Positions 13,530-21,276 of a stretch of 24,659 bases of DNA are shown piece by piece (the first letter of the stretch is position 1; the number at the start of each line of letters is the position of its first letter). Source of the DNA: Collinsella sp. (lineage in GTDB: Bacteria; Actinomycetota; Coriobacteriia; Coriobacteriales; Coriobacteriaceae); contig JAHYYI010000023.1 of assembly GCA_019425045.1 (NCBI GenBank), positions 1 through 24,659 of the forward strand. The letters are read 5' to 3'. The position numbers and the translations under genes are program-made. The notes under the pieces are model-generated. The model was not told where the DNA came from. It was given only the letters and a program-made list of their open reading frames with translations, and made no database searches.

Positions 13530-15167
13530 TCAGCGCTCGTAAATCAAGTTGCCTGCCAGGTAGGTGGCCTGAACCTTGGTGGCTTGGAGTTCTTGGGGGT
13601 CGATGGTGAGTGGGTTTTGGTCCAGGACTACCAGGTCGGCGTATTTGCCGGGTTCTAGGCTGCCGAGGTTTTGCTCGTCGCCCGCTACATAGGCGCTGCC
13701 CAGGGTGTAGTTGCGCAGGGCTGTTGCTGCATCGATGCGCTCGCTCGGCAGCCAGCCGCCCTCGGGCCAGTGACTTTTGGGGTCCTGGCGCGTGATAGCC
13801 GTGTAGAGCACGTTCATGCTGGTAACGGGCGTGATAGGGCTGTCAGTACCGAAGGCTTGGCGGATGCCGCGCTGCTTATAGGTTGCAAACGGCCACATGA
13901 TGCGGCTGCGCTCCAAGCCCAGGTCGCGCTCCGGACCACCTGGGTCGAGCGTGATATGGCAGGGCTGGCTCGAGGCAACGACGTTAAGCTTGCGCAGACG
14001 ATCGATGTCCTCGGGCAAGAGGTTCTCCAGATGCTCGAGCGTGTTATGACCGTGCTGGGGCAGGCCGTACAACTCTGCCGCCTCCTCAAAGATATCGAGC
14101 GCGGCATGGATGGCACCGTCGCCGATGACGTGGATGCGCACGGTGTGGCCGCGCTCCGCGGCCGCCAGAACTAGCTTGCGCATGCGCTCGGCGGGAACCG
14201 TCAGACGGCCCTGGTCGCCCGGGAAGCGCGGATTGGTATAGGGCTCGGTGAGATACGCCGTGTGTTCGCTCGACACGCCGTCGAAGAACTGCTTAAAGCC
14301 CGGTGCCGAGAGCAGCACATTGTTCGCGTAACGTGCCTGCAGCTCTTCCAAGTGCGACTGGTCATCCAGCAGCGTGGGGAACAGATGGGCTCGGATGCCC
14401 AACTTGCCGGCTGCCTGCAGTTTGTCGTAGACGTCGTCGCGGATAAAATCGCAGCCCGGCATGGGCATGAGCGACATATCGCATATCGAGGTGATGCCCT
14501 GCTCGGCCATACGCCTCATTTGATCGGCGTAAGCGCTTGCGATGCGATCCTCGCCCAGCCACTCAAGGCAGCGCGGTAGCAGCTGCATGGCAGCCGCCTC
14601 GTGAGCAATGCCCGTGAGCTCGCCGTTTGCGTCCTTGTCGTAGCTGCCGCCCGCTGGCGGCTCGCTGTCGCGCGTGACGCCGAGCGCCTCGAGTGCGCGG
14701 CTGTTGAGCCAAAGCGTGTGCCCGTCACCCGAATACATAACGCAGGGGCGATCGGGGAATGCCGCATCGAGCGACGCCTTGGTAGGATGCTCGGGCGGGT
14801 CCCAACGGTAGTCGCGCCAGCCCTGAGTCACAACCCAAGCGTCGTCGGGCAGGTCCTGGGAAAACTCGAGCGCGTGTTGCACCAGCGCCGCCTCGGACGT
14901 GCCCATATCCATGAGCATGTACGGCGAGGAGCCAACCGAAGTATGGAAGAAATGCAGGTGCGCATCGTGGAAACCGGGGCAGACAAACTGCTCGCCGTAG
15001 TCGATAACCGGCGTGGCGGCAGGCGCGGCGGCAATCACGTCATCGGGCGCACCGACTGCGACGATACGGTCGCCTGCGATGGCAATCGCCAGCTCGCGGG
15101 CGGTATCGATGCCGTCTTGCGCGGTAAAGACGTTCTTGGAGCGGATAATCCGATCGATATGTTGCAT
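13530..15167 (-). CDS. YtcJ-type metal-dependent amidohydrolase
   Basis: This 545-residue protein belongs to the amidohydrolase family 3 group (YtcJ/LAF3-like). It shows the metal-binding HxH in PGFHDAHLHF (H70, H72), the central HVIGDGAIHAALD with GHNTLEHLE further on, the late FGTDSPI and the C-terminal PGKYADLVVLDQNPL typical of the fold. Members hydrolyse amide or related bonds, with substrates largely unknown. The same frame runs open far upstream, but that part is antisense to the next gene. Similarity starts near 15179-15167, where three ATGs occur; 15167 is chosen because GGGG lies 6 nt before it. It is divergent from the M20 gene with 168 bp between starts. Confidence 0.88.
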   Translation of the reverse strand: MQHIDRIIRSKNVFTAQDGIDTARELAIAIAGDRIVAVGAPDDVIAAAPAATPVIDYGEQFVCPGFHDAHLHFFHTSVGSSPYMLMDMGTSEAALVQHALEFSQDLPDDAWVVTQGWRDYRWDPPEHPTKASLDAAFPDRPCVMYSGDGHTLWLNSRALEALGVTRDSEPPAGGSYDKDANGELTGIAHEAAAMQLLPRCLEWLGEDRIASAYADQMRRMAEQGITSICDMSLMPMPGCDFIRDDVYDKLQAAGKLGIRAHLFPTLLDDQSHLEELQARYANNVLLSAPGFKQFFDGVSSEHTAYLTEPYTNPRFPGDQGRLTVPAERMRKLVLAAAERGHTVRIHVIGDGAIHAALDIFEEAAELYGLPQHGHNTLEHLENLLPEDIDRLRKLNVVASSQPCHITLDPGGPERDLGLERSRIMWPFATYKQRGIRQAFGTDSPITPVTSMNVLYTAITRQDPKSHWPEGGWLPSERIDAATALRNYTLGSAYVAGDEQNLGSLEPGKYADLVVLDQNPLTIDPQELQATKVQATYLAGNLIYER

Positions 15168-15335
15168 GGGCATCCCCATCTCTGGCAGGAAATTCAACAC
15201 CCCCGAGTGTACTCCCCCGCCCTTGTAACAAAACCCCAAGCGGCAAACGGCAACTTTACCAGCCCTAGCGGCAGGTGGCATACTGGAGAGAGCCTGTACG
15301 ATTTTGCGATCAACCCAGCAAGGAGCAAATCGACC

Positions 15336-16799
15336 ATGACGAAGACCAAGGCACAGCAGATTATGGCGGCGACCGAGGTGCGAGCGGCTGACGACGTCAC
15401 CGCAGCCATCCAAGATATCGCTACCGAGTTTGAACCCTATATCATCAAGCAGCGCCGGCACTTCCATAAGCACCCGGAGCTGAGCCTTGCCGAGGAGCGC
15501 ACGACCTCCGACATCGCCAACCAGCTCGACGCCATGAATATCCCCTACGAGCGTCCCCTCAAGACGGGCCTGGTGGCGACCCTTCGCGGCACCGCGCCGG
15601 ATGCCTACCACGAGGACGGCACGCCACGCCGCCGCATCCTGCTGCGCGCCGACATCGACGCCCTGCCCGTCACCGAGCAGACCGGCGAGGAGTTTGCCAG
15701 CGTCAACGAGGGCTGCATGCACGCCTGCGGCCACGACTGCCACATCGCCATGATGCTCGGCACGCTGCAGATCCTGCGCCATATGACCGACGACATCCAC
15801 GGCGAAGTCCGCATCGTCTTCCAGCCCAGCGAGGAAAACGGCCAGGGCGCCAAGCTCATGATCGGCACGGGCGTGCTCGACGGCGTCGATGGTGCCTACG
15901 CCGCGCATATCTGGAGCGAGGTTGACGCCGGCACCGTAAGCTGCGAGCCCGGTCCGCGCATGGCCAATACCGACTGGTTCCGCATTGATGTCCGCGGCAC
16001 CTCGTGCCATGGCGCCATGCCCCAACGCGGCCACGACGCCGTCATGGTTGCCGCCGAGATCGTCAACGCTCTGCAGACCATCGTTTCGCGCGAGATCAGC
16101 CCCTACGAGCCGGCTGTCATCACCGTCGGCGAGCTGCACGGCGGCACCGCGCGCAACGTTATCGCCGGCACGGCCTACCTCGCCGGCACAGTGCGCACCT
16201 ACGGAGATTCGACCCACGAGGAAATGCCGGAGCTCATGCGCCGCATCGTGGAGCATACCGCGGCCGCCTTGGGCGCCGAGGCAAAGCTCACCGACTACAC
16301 CATCGCCAACTACAAAGTCGAAAACGATGCCGCCTCGAGCGAGCGCTGCCGCCAGGCAGTAATCAAATGCTTGGGCCCCACCGGCCAAGGCCATTACCGC
16401 GGCACGCTTTCGGGCGAGGATTTTTCGGAGTACCTGCGCCGCGTACCGGGCGTGCTCGCCTTTGTAGGTACGCGCAACCCCAAGATTGGCGCCACGTACG
16501 CCCAACATTCCTGCTTCTACAAGATCGACGAAACTGTGCTGGCAAAGGGCTCCATGGTGGCCGCCCAGTATGCCATCGACTTTTTGGCCGAGCCCACCCA
16601 AGAGGAGCTCGACGGCCCCGCGATCACCGCGGTCGCCGAAACCAACCCCGACTTGGCCGCCAAGTTGCGCTCTGCCAAGGCCACGTCCGCCGAGGCTCGC
16701 GATGCTATCCATGATGCCCGCACGGCGCGCCATGCCGCCATCAAGGGCATCCATGATGCACGTGCCGCCGCTCGCCGCGAGGAGAAGCACGACGAGTAG
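15336..16799 (+). CDS. M20-family amidohydrolase / metallopeptidase with a long C-terminal tail
   Basis: This 487-residue zinc-dependent hydrolase is of the M20D type (hippurate hydrolase, IAA-amino-acid hydrolase, N-acyl-amino-acid deacylase). It has the metal and catalytic motifs RADIDALP (104-111), CMHACGHDCH (127-136), PSEENGQG (164-171, catalytic E166/E167), H191, the dimerisation-domain SCHGAMP (H225) and HSCFY (H401). Family members usually end near residue 400-420. Here a charged Ala-rich tail (about 420-487) follows, carrying IHDARTARHA and IHDARAAARR repeats. AAGGAG lies 10 nt before the ATG. The substrate cannot be read from sequence. It is the only plus-strand protein gene recognised in the window. 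Confidence 0.9.
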   Translation: MTKTKAQQIMAATEVRAADDVTAAIQDIATEFEPYIIKQRRHFHKHPELSLAEERTTSDIANQLDAMNIPYERPLKTGLVATLRGTAPDAYHEDGTPRRRILLRADIDALPVTEQTGEEFASVNEGCMHACGHDCHIAMMLGTLQILRHMTDDIHGEVRIVFQPSEENGQGAKLMIGTGVLDGVDGAYAAHIWSEVDAGTVSCEPGPRMANTDWFRIDVRGTSCHGAMPQRGHDAVMVAAEIVNALQTIVSREISPYEPAVITVGELHGGTARNVIAGTAYLAGTVRTYGDSTHEEMPELMRRIVEHTAAALGAEAKLTDYTIANYKVENDAASSERCRQAVIKCLGPTGQGHYRGTLSGEDFSEYLRRVPGVLAFVGTRNPKIGATYAQHSCFYKIDETVLAKGSMVAAQYAIDFLAEPTQEELDGPAITAVAETNPDLAAKLRSAKATSAEARDAIHDARTARHAAIKGIHDARAAARREEKHDE

Positions 16800-16843
16800 T
16801 CGATCCACGACCATCTCGCAGTCATAGCCGCATCGCGATATCA

Positions 16844-16889
16844 AAGCGGGGGCGGACGCTTCGGCACGTCCGCTCCCGCTTATTTGTCA
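16844..16889 (+). terminator. Intrinsic terminator of the M20 gene
   Basis: A 15-bp stem with one G-T wobble (16844-16858 with 16867-16881) has an 8-nt CTTCGGCA loop and is followed by TTATTTGT. It lies 45 bp after the M20 stop, between convergent genes, and could stop transcription from either side. Confidence 0.85.
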
Positions 16890-16939
16890 AGCGCTATTTC
16901 TACCGTTTCTACCCCGTCCCCAAATGGCAGGTGGCAGGG

Positions 16940-18256
16940 TTACTCGTCCTGCGGGTCCTCGTCGGAGCTTGGCGCAGGCTCGGGCTCAGGCGCAGGCTCG
17001 GGCTCCGGTTCCGACATGGGCGCGGGGTCGGGCTCAGGCACGGGCGCGGGCTCAGGCTCAGGCTCAGGCACGGGCACGGGCTCGGGCGCGGGCTCGGGCT
17101 CGGGCTCGGGCGCAGGCGCCGCAGCGGAATCGGATACGGGCGCTGCGTCGGTGCTAAAACCAGCCGGAGCAGACTTCTTCTCAAACGGCAGCACAAAGGT
17201 CAGGACGTCATCCTTATCCTCATCAGCCCATTCAGCTGCATAACGCGCTACCCAATAGCCAACGGCACGATGCTTGAGCATCTTGCCAAAGACCGTAAGG
17301 AATACCGTGACAAACGCTGTCAGCACCAAGAACAATACGAGCGTGATGCCACCGCCGGTAACAAGCGCCTCAATAGCCGAAGGACGGTAGTAGTAGCTAT
17401 ACATACCGACAGAGGCAATGGTGCCAAAGACGAACGTCAGGATCCATGTGACAACGTTGGCGACCAGACCCGTCAAAAACTCGGGAAGGAACGAAGCGCA
17501 GAACAGCTTGGTCTTGTTGTGCTTAAACGCCGCCCAGACCTTGTCGAGCGAAAACGCGCTCTCCACACGACCGGTCACCGCAAAGTGCATCACGGCGATG
17601 TCGGCGAACATCTTAAAGAAGACCCCCAGGACCGCCGTGGCAATCATAGCCAGGACAAGCAGGCCAAGCGAGCCAAACAGCGCTGCCTCGAGTGCATAGG
17701 AGCCGTAATACGAATACGAGCCCGCGGCGCCAATTACCACGCTCTCCACCAGCGAAAGCACTACACCGATAACGGGAATGGCAGCGATAACCTCGAGCAC
17801 GACCGAGATAACGCTCGAAAAGACTCCGAGGCCAAACGACGTGGAACGCATGAGTGGACGATCCATACCGCCATCAACCTTGAGCGACAGATCGCGACCC
17901 CACTCAATACCAAAGCCGGAACCACACACGCTCGCAATGCAAGCTGCCAAAAAGCCGATGGCAGCTGCAATGCCGCCAATAACGGGAATAAACAGCACGA
18001 GTACCGACACAACACAAATCAGCGCCGGTAAAAAGGCAATCTGGCACACGCGCTGCAGCACGCCCGGAGTCTTGGTCATATCCTCAAACGCCTGAGCCAC
18101 ACAGCCCTTGGACGCATTCGCCACGGGCGGTTGCGGAACAAACTGCTGGGGCTGACCCTGAGGGGCAGAGGCTGCGGCACCGGCATTGGGGGCACCACAC
18201 GTGCCGCAGAACTTGTCGTTATCGCCCATGGGGGCGCCACACTGCGAGCAGAACAT
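16940..18256 (-). CDS. Zinc-ribbon multi-pass membrane protein with Glu-Pro repeat tail
   Basis: The 438 residues start with a double-CxxC zinc ribbon, FCSQCGAP...FCGTCGAP (C3, C6, C17, C20), then a Gln/Pro linker. About five to six hydrophobic segments (roughly 75-110, 142-170, 195-225, 262-290, 312-335) resemble DUF4013-type membrane proteins. The tail is about 40 residues of alternating Glu/Pro/Ala/Val (391-430) and ends acidic. The start at 18256 is chosen because the ribbon begins at once and AAGGG lies 8-9 nt upstream; an earlier in-frame ATG (18328) has no support. The function is unknown; similar zinc-ribbon membrane proteins are common in this class. Confidence 0.8.
   Translation of the reverse strand: MFCSQCGAPMGDNDKFCGTCGAPNAGAAASAPQGQPQQFVPQPPVANASKGCVAQAFEDMTKTPGVLQRVCQIAFLPALICVVSVLVLFIPVIGGIAAAIGFLAACIASVCGSGFGIEWGRDLSLKVDGGMDRPLMRSTSFGLGVFSSVISVVLEVIAAIPVIGVVLSLVESVVIGAAGSYSYYGSYALEAALFGSLGLLVLAMIATAVLGVFFKMFADIAVMHFAVTGRVESAFSLDKVWAAFKHNKTKLFCASFLPEFLTGLVANVVTWILTFVFGTIASVGMYSYYYRPSAIEALVTGGGITLVLFLVLTAFVTVFLTVFGKMLKHRAVGYWVARYAAEWADEDKDDVLTFVLPFEKKSAPAGFSTDAAPVSDSAAAPAPEPEPEPAPEPVPVPEPEPEPAPVPEPDPAPMSEPEPEPAPEPEPAPSSDEDPQDE
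16971..17120. repeat. Hexamer repeat (GGCTCR) coding for the Glu-Pro tail
   Basis: Twenty-five consecutive hexamers are close variants of GGCTCG/GGCTCA/GGCGCG on the plus strand, which encode Glu-Pro and Ala-Pro dipeptides on the minus strand. Because the unit is 6 bp, gain or loss of units keeps the reading frame, so tail length probably varies between strains. Confidence 0.85.
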
Positions 18257-18405
18257 AGAATCATCCCTTCGTATCTTGAACGAATCACTTGGATCGCAAA
18301 CGATGTCTTTAGCATCATTATTGCCCAATGTGGGGTCAAATACTCAAAGATGACCGATTTGCAAGGTACACGGCGCCGGCAGGCGGTTCGTTGAATACGT
18401 CTGCG

Positions 18406-19428
18406 TTAGTTCGTTCCGCGGAAACCCTTGCCGACGATCTCGGAGCTGTCGACAATCGTGATAAAGGCACCCGGATCGATCTCGCGCGCGTAACGACGCA
18501 GTTGCACGGCCTCGCGACGACTCAGCACGCTCATAATCACCGTCACGCACTTGCCCGAGAAAGCACCGTAGCCGCGGCTGATAGTCGCCGTACGGTTGAG
18601 ATGCTTGACGATAAACTCCTCGACCTTAAGGGGCTCGGAACAAATGACCGTGCAGACTTTGCGCAGGTGAATGCTCTCGATGGCCTTGTCGACCACGAGC
18701 GTCTTGGCAAACAGGCCAAGCACGCAATACAGACCGACACGCGGGCCATACAAAAAGGCCGCGATAGTTACGATGCCGATATCGACCAGCAGCAACGCGC
18801 GGCCAATCTCGAGCGTGGTGCGGCGCTTGAGAATCATGGCGAGGATGTCCGTGCCGCCCGTCGAAGCGCCAATATCAAAGACGATGGCGCTGCCGAGCGC
18901 CGGCAAGATGACGGCAAAGCACAGGTCGAGCCACATATCACCCGTCAGAGAGACATCGGTCGGAATGAAGAGCTCAAACAGCGAGACGTAGGCCGAAAGC
19001 GCAAACGAGGCAAAAACGCTCCACAGGATTGCCTTGCGCTCCAAAAAGATAAAGCCCAGAACGACCAGAACTGCGTTGATAATCCACATAAAAACGCCGA
19101 CGGGCAAGGTCGGGAACAGCGTGGACAGAATGACCGACACGCCCGAGGTGCCGCCAAAAGCAAAGTGATTAGGGGTTTTAAACGCAACGATGGCAAAGGC
19201 CGTGAGGATCAGGCCCAAATTGAGCTCGGCAAAAAAGCGCGGAAAGCCCGGCTCCTGGCTGCGCTTGCGACCAGCGCGCTCGCCCCGCTCGATAACATCG
19301 CGATCGACCACGCGCTCCATCGGCACCACGGGAGGACGATGCACCTCCTCGGCAGCACGCGACGCCGCCTCTGCCGCAGCGGCCTCAATCGCCCATGCCT
19401 TGCTTTCTGTTTCGTGCTCGTCGGCCAT
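18406..19428 (-). CDS. YitT-family membrane protein (DUF161/DUF2179)
   Basis: This 340-residue protein has a charged cytoplasmic N terminus of about 65 residues, then five to six membrane segments with the family motifs FGGTSGVSVIL (about 92-102) and FDIGASTGGTDILAMIL (about 184-200). The C-terminal soluble domain (about 255-340, DUF2179) shows HLNRTATISRGYGAFSG. The biochemical role of the family is not established. GAGGAG lies 8 nt before the ATG. It ends 149 bp upstream of the zinc-ribbon gene on the same strand; the gap has no gene. Confidence 0.9.
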   Translation of the reverse strand: MADEHETESKAWAIEAAAAEAASRAAEEVHRPPVVPMERVVDRDVIERGERAGRKRSQEPGFPRFFAELNLGLILTAFAIVAFKTPNHFAFGGTSGVSVILSTLFPTLPVGVFMWIINAVLVVLGFIFLERKAILWSVFASFALSAYVSLFELFIPTDVSLTGDMWLDLCFAVILPALGSAIVFDIGASTGGTDILAMILKRRTTLEIGRALLLVDIGIVTIAAFLYGPRVGLYCVLGLFAKTLVVDKAIESIHLRKVCTVICSEPLKVEEFIVKHLNRTATISRGYGAFSGKCVTVIMSVLSRREAVQLRRYAREIDPGAFITIVDSSEIVGKGFRGTN

Positions 19429-19542
19429 TACGGCAACTCCTCGTTAACAATTTGGAAACAATGCGCCCATTAGGGTAACGCGGAACGTAGGGATTGCAAC
19501 CCCCAGTTAGACGAGCGGTATGACTACATCGGGAGCGTATAA

Positions 19543-19582
19543 AAACGGCCGGCCACGCTTTTGCTTGCGCGGTCGGCCGTTT
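19543..19582 (-). terminator. Intrinsic terminator after the Asp23 operon
   Basis: AAACGGCCG (19543-19551) and CGGCCGTTT (19574-19582) form a perfect 9-bp stem, extended by GCC/GGT pairing. On the minus strand the stem is followed by TTTTTAT. It lies about 55-90 bp past the asp23 stop, beyond a second hairpin at the stop codon. Confidence 0.85.
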
Positions 19583-19599
19583 AACGTTTTCGCAGATAA

Positions 19600-19636
19600 A
19601 ACCTGCCAAAACAAACCTGTCCCCTTTTGGAAGGTT
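19600..19636 (-). repeat. Stop-codon hairpin with GGGGAC core (after asp23)
   Basis: AACCTGCCAAAA and TTTTGGAAGGTT (plus strand) pair over 12 positions with one mismatch. The loop reads GGGGACAGG on the minus strand. The outer edge overlaps the asp23 TAA. It belongs to a set of similar sequences at 16916, 22214 and 24471. Confidence 0.6.
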
Positions 19637-20150
19637 ATTCGTGCTGGCTGGTGCGATGCTCGTACTCCTCGGGGGTGATGACATCCTCGATGCGCAGGTT
19701 GACGCCCGCCACCTCAAGGCCGGTCATCGCGGCAAGGCGCTCGGTGACACGCGCCTTGACATCGTCGAAGATCGCGGGCGCATAGGCGCCGTACTCGATG
19801 ATGACGGAGATGTTGACGACCACGCGATTGTCATCGGTGACCTCGACCGTCACGCCCTTGGTCAGGTTCTCGGCACCAAACTGCTCCTGCACAAAGTGCA
19901 TGAGGTTACCCTTCATGCCCAGAACGTGCGGCACCTCGCGGGTGGCCATGGCGACGATTTTCTCGATCACGCCGTTGGAATAGGTGAGCGAGTCCTCGGA
20001 CTCGTCCGCTTCCTCGTCATCCTCATCCGTATCGGACTCGGCCTCGACGAGAGCCTCATCCTCGAGCGTCACATCCTCAGCTTCGGCGACGACCGCCTCG
20101 TTCTCCTCGAGCTCGGTATCGGCTACATCGACCTTCGTATTAAAAGCCAT
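19635..20150 (-). CDS. Asp23/Gls24 family envelope stress response protein
   Basis: This 171-residue protein has a strongly acidic N terminus (about 1-55) followed by the Asp23/Gls24 (YloU-like) domain. The domain shows YSNGVIEKIVAMATREVPHV, VTVEVTDDNRVVVNISVIIEYG and FDDVKARVTERLAAMTGLEV. In Gram-positive bacteria such proteins sit under the membrane, held by AmaP, and are linked to cell-envelope stress. AAGGAGG lies 5 nt before the ATG. It is the last gene of the amaP-DUF2273-asp23 set, 44 bp after DUF2273. Two hairpins end the operon. Confidence 0.93.
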   Translation of the reverse strand: MAFNTKVDVADTELEENEAVVAEAEDVTLEDEALVEAESDTDEDDEEADESEDSLTYSNGVIEKIVAMATREVPHVLGMKGNLMHFVQEQFGAENLTKGVTVEVTDDNRVVVNISVIIEYGAYAPAIFDDVKARVTERLAAMTGLEVAGVNLRIEDVITPEEYEHRTSQHE

Positions 20151-20194
20151 GGTTCCTCCTTATGCCTGCCGCGGATGCGACAGTCGAATACATA

Positions 20195-20572
20195 TTAGCG
20201 GCCGCTAAACAGACGGCCGAAGAAGTTGACGATCCCGTTCTCGCCGTCGCGAATTTGGCCGATCACAGCGCCGATCAGCACGAAGAATGCAATGACGAGC
20301 GTGTCCCACAGGCCGAGCGTGAGCACCAACACGGCGAGGATAAAGCCAGCGACGGCACCGAGCGTGGTGTTGGGATGACGCACAGCATAGCTCCAGATGG
20401 CAGCGCCCGTACCCTTGATGAGACCCATAGCCTCGTCAAAATCCACGGCTGCCGCGTCTTGCAACTCGGTTGCCTCTGCTTTGGAATCAACAGGTTCGCT
20501 CGCCGGTGCGGCGCTCAGGTCAATCGTCAGGCGCGGCGTACGAGCGGTCTTATCTTGATTGGTATCACTCAC
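20195..20572 (-). CDS. DUF2273 small membrane protein
   Basis: This 125-residue protein has a polar acidic N-terminal half (about 1-65). Two membrane segments follow, LGAVAGFILAVLVLTLGLW and LVIAFFVLIGAVIGQIRDG, the layout of DUF2273 proteins; those are usually only about 60 residues, so the N-terminal part is extra. The GTG start at 20572 lies inside the end of amaP, overlapping it by 8 bp (GGTGAGTGA), which implies translational coupling. A longer open frame reaches 20785 but is antisense-like Arg/Ser-rich sequence within amaP and is rejected. It is known as the middle gene of Asp23 operons. Confidence 0.82.
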   Translation of the reverse strand: MSDTNQDKTARTPRLTIDLSAAPASEPVDSKAEATELQDAAAVDFDEAMGLIKGTGAAIWSYAVRHPNTTLGAVAGFILAVLVLTLGLWDTLVIAFFVLIGAVIGQIRDGENGIVNFFGRLFSGR

Positions 20573-21110
20573 CGGAAACCTCCACGGTCTGGACGGTAGT
20601 CTTGGACGGCAAAAAACGGACGCGCGTAGTCGTACCCGGCGTGCCGAGCATGGTGTCGCAAGCTTCCTCGATGCGCTGCTGCATCGCGGTTGCAAGGGAA
20701 GCCACATCGTGATCGTCAAGCGCGATAGCCTCGACCTTAAAACGGACGTGCGAATCGTCGGGGCCTTGGACGCGGGCCTCGACATGCTCGACCATCACGC
20801 GGTCGTCGCGCTCGGCAGCAGCCCTGGCGCACGAAGAAAGCGCCGCAAGGGTAACCTCGATATTGCGCTCCCCCGCCGGATGCACGCAGGACGGCTCGCG
20901 ACGGGCGAACATCAGGCGGAAAAAGCTCAGCAGTACGCCAAGCGCCACGACGCCGGCGCACACCGTCACGACGATGCGCGGCATGGGGTCGCGCATCAGC
21001 AACATAAAGCGATACGTATACGGCCCCCAAAACTGGCAGACAAGTGTACCCAGCGCCACGATGGCGGCGGCAAGGTACACGATCGCTAGGGCTCGTTTGA
21101 GTACGCGCAC
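20565..21110 (-). CDS. amaP: AmaP-like membrane anchor of Asp23
   Basis: This 181-residue protein has two N-terminal membrane segments (about 4-28 and 44-68) and a cytoplasmic domain including RNIEVTLAALSSCARAAAERD and the C-terminal TTVQTVEVSGE. This is the layout of AmaP (alkaline shock response membrane anchor), which tethers Asp23. The start is GTG with GAAGGGAG about 6 nt upstream. It is first in the operon with DUF2273 and Asp23. Similarity to AmaP is recognised mainly from topology and gene order, so the symbol is tentative. Confidence 0.75.
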   Translation of the reverse strand: MRVLKRALAIVYLAAAIVALGTLVCQFWGPYTYRFMLLMRDPMPRIVVTVCAGVVALGVLLSFFRLMFARREPSCVHPAGERNIEVTLAALSSCARAAAERDDRVMVEHVEARVQGPDDSHVRFKVEAIALDDHDVASLATAMQQRIEEACDTMLGTPGTTTRVRFLPSKTTVQTVEVSGE

Positions 21111-21160
21111 GCGGCGCTCCCTTCAAATCTCGGCTCTCGAAATGCAGAACGGTTCGCATC

Positions 21161-21166
21161 ATTATA
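21161..21166 (-). promoter_or_regulatory. Candidate -10 of the amaP operon
   Basis: A perfect TATAAT on the minus strand lies about 50 bp before the amaP GTG. It directly abuts the T-tract of the yebC terminator, so the terminator stem occupies the -35 region and no good -35 hexamer is seen. Confidence 0.4.
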
Positions 21167-21207
21167 AAAGAGCCGGGTCCGGTGCTCTACGCACGCGGAT
21201 CCGGCTC
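21162..21207 (-). terminator. Intrinsic terminator of yebC
   Basis: GAGCCGGGTCCG (21170-21181) and CGGATCCGGCTC (21196-21207) form a 12-bp stem with one G-T wobble and a 14-nt loop. On the minus strand it is followed by TTTTATAAT. It lies 70 bp past the yebC stop. A smaller GCACGG/CCGTGC hairpin (21254-21271) lies between. Confidence 0.85.
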
Positions 21208-21276
21208 ATCTATTCCACGAGGCTTGCATGCTCGCTTCATTATGCCCAGATATGCACGGCTCAATCCGTGCTGGCG

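Noticed and set aside
13530..16844. A 1104-codon open frame on the minus strand running through both hydrolase loci
   Set aside because: Only its C-terminal 545 codons match the amidohydrolase family. The rest is antisense to the M20 gene, whose motifs are intact on the plus strand, so it is an artefact of GC-rich codons.
16963..17120. Possible CRISPR-like or satellite array
   Set aside because: The unit is a 6-bp coding repeat without spacers, in frame with the Glu-Pro tail. No CRISPR array or cas gene was seen anywhere in the window.
16931..18031. Plus-strand open frame starting in the hexamer array
   Set aside because: It is antisense to the zinc-ribbon membrane protein. Its Arg/Leu/Gly repeats simply mirror the Glu-Pro coding repeat.
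20573..20785. Upstream extension of the DUF2273 frame to an ATG
   Set aside because: The added residues are Arg/Ser/Pro-rich and lie within amaP in another frame. The GTG at 20572 fits the coupled-overlap pattern and the domain.
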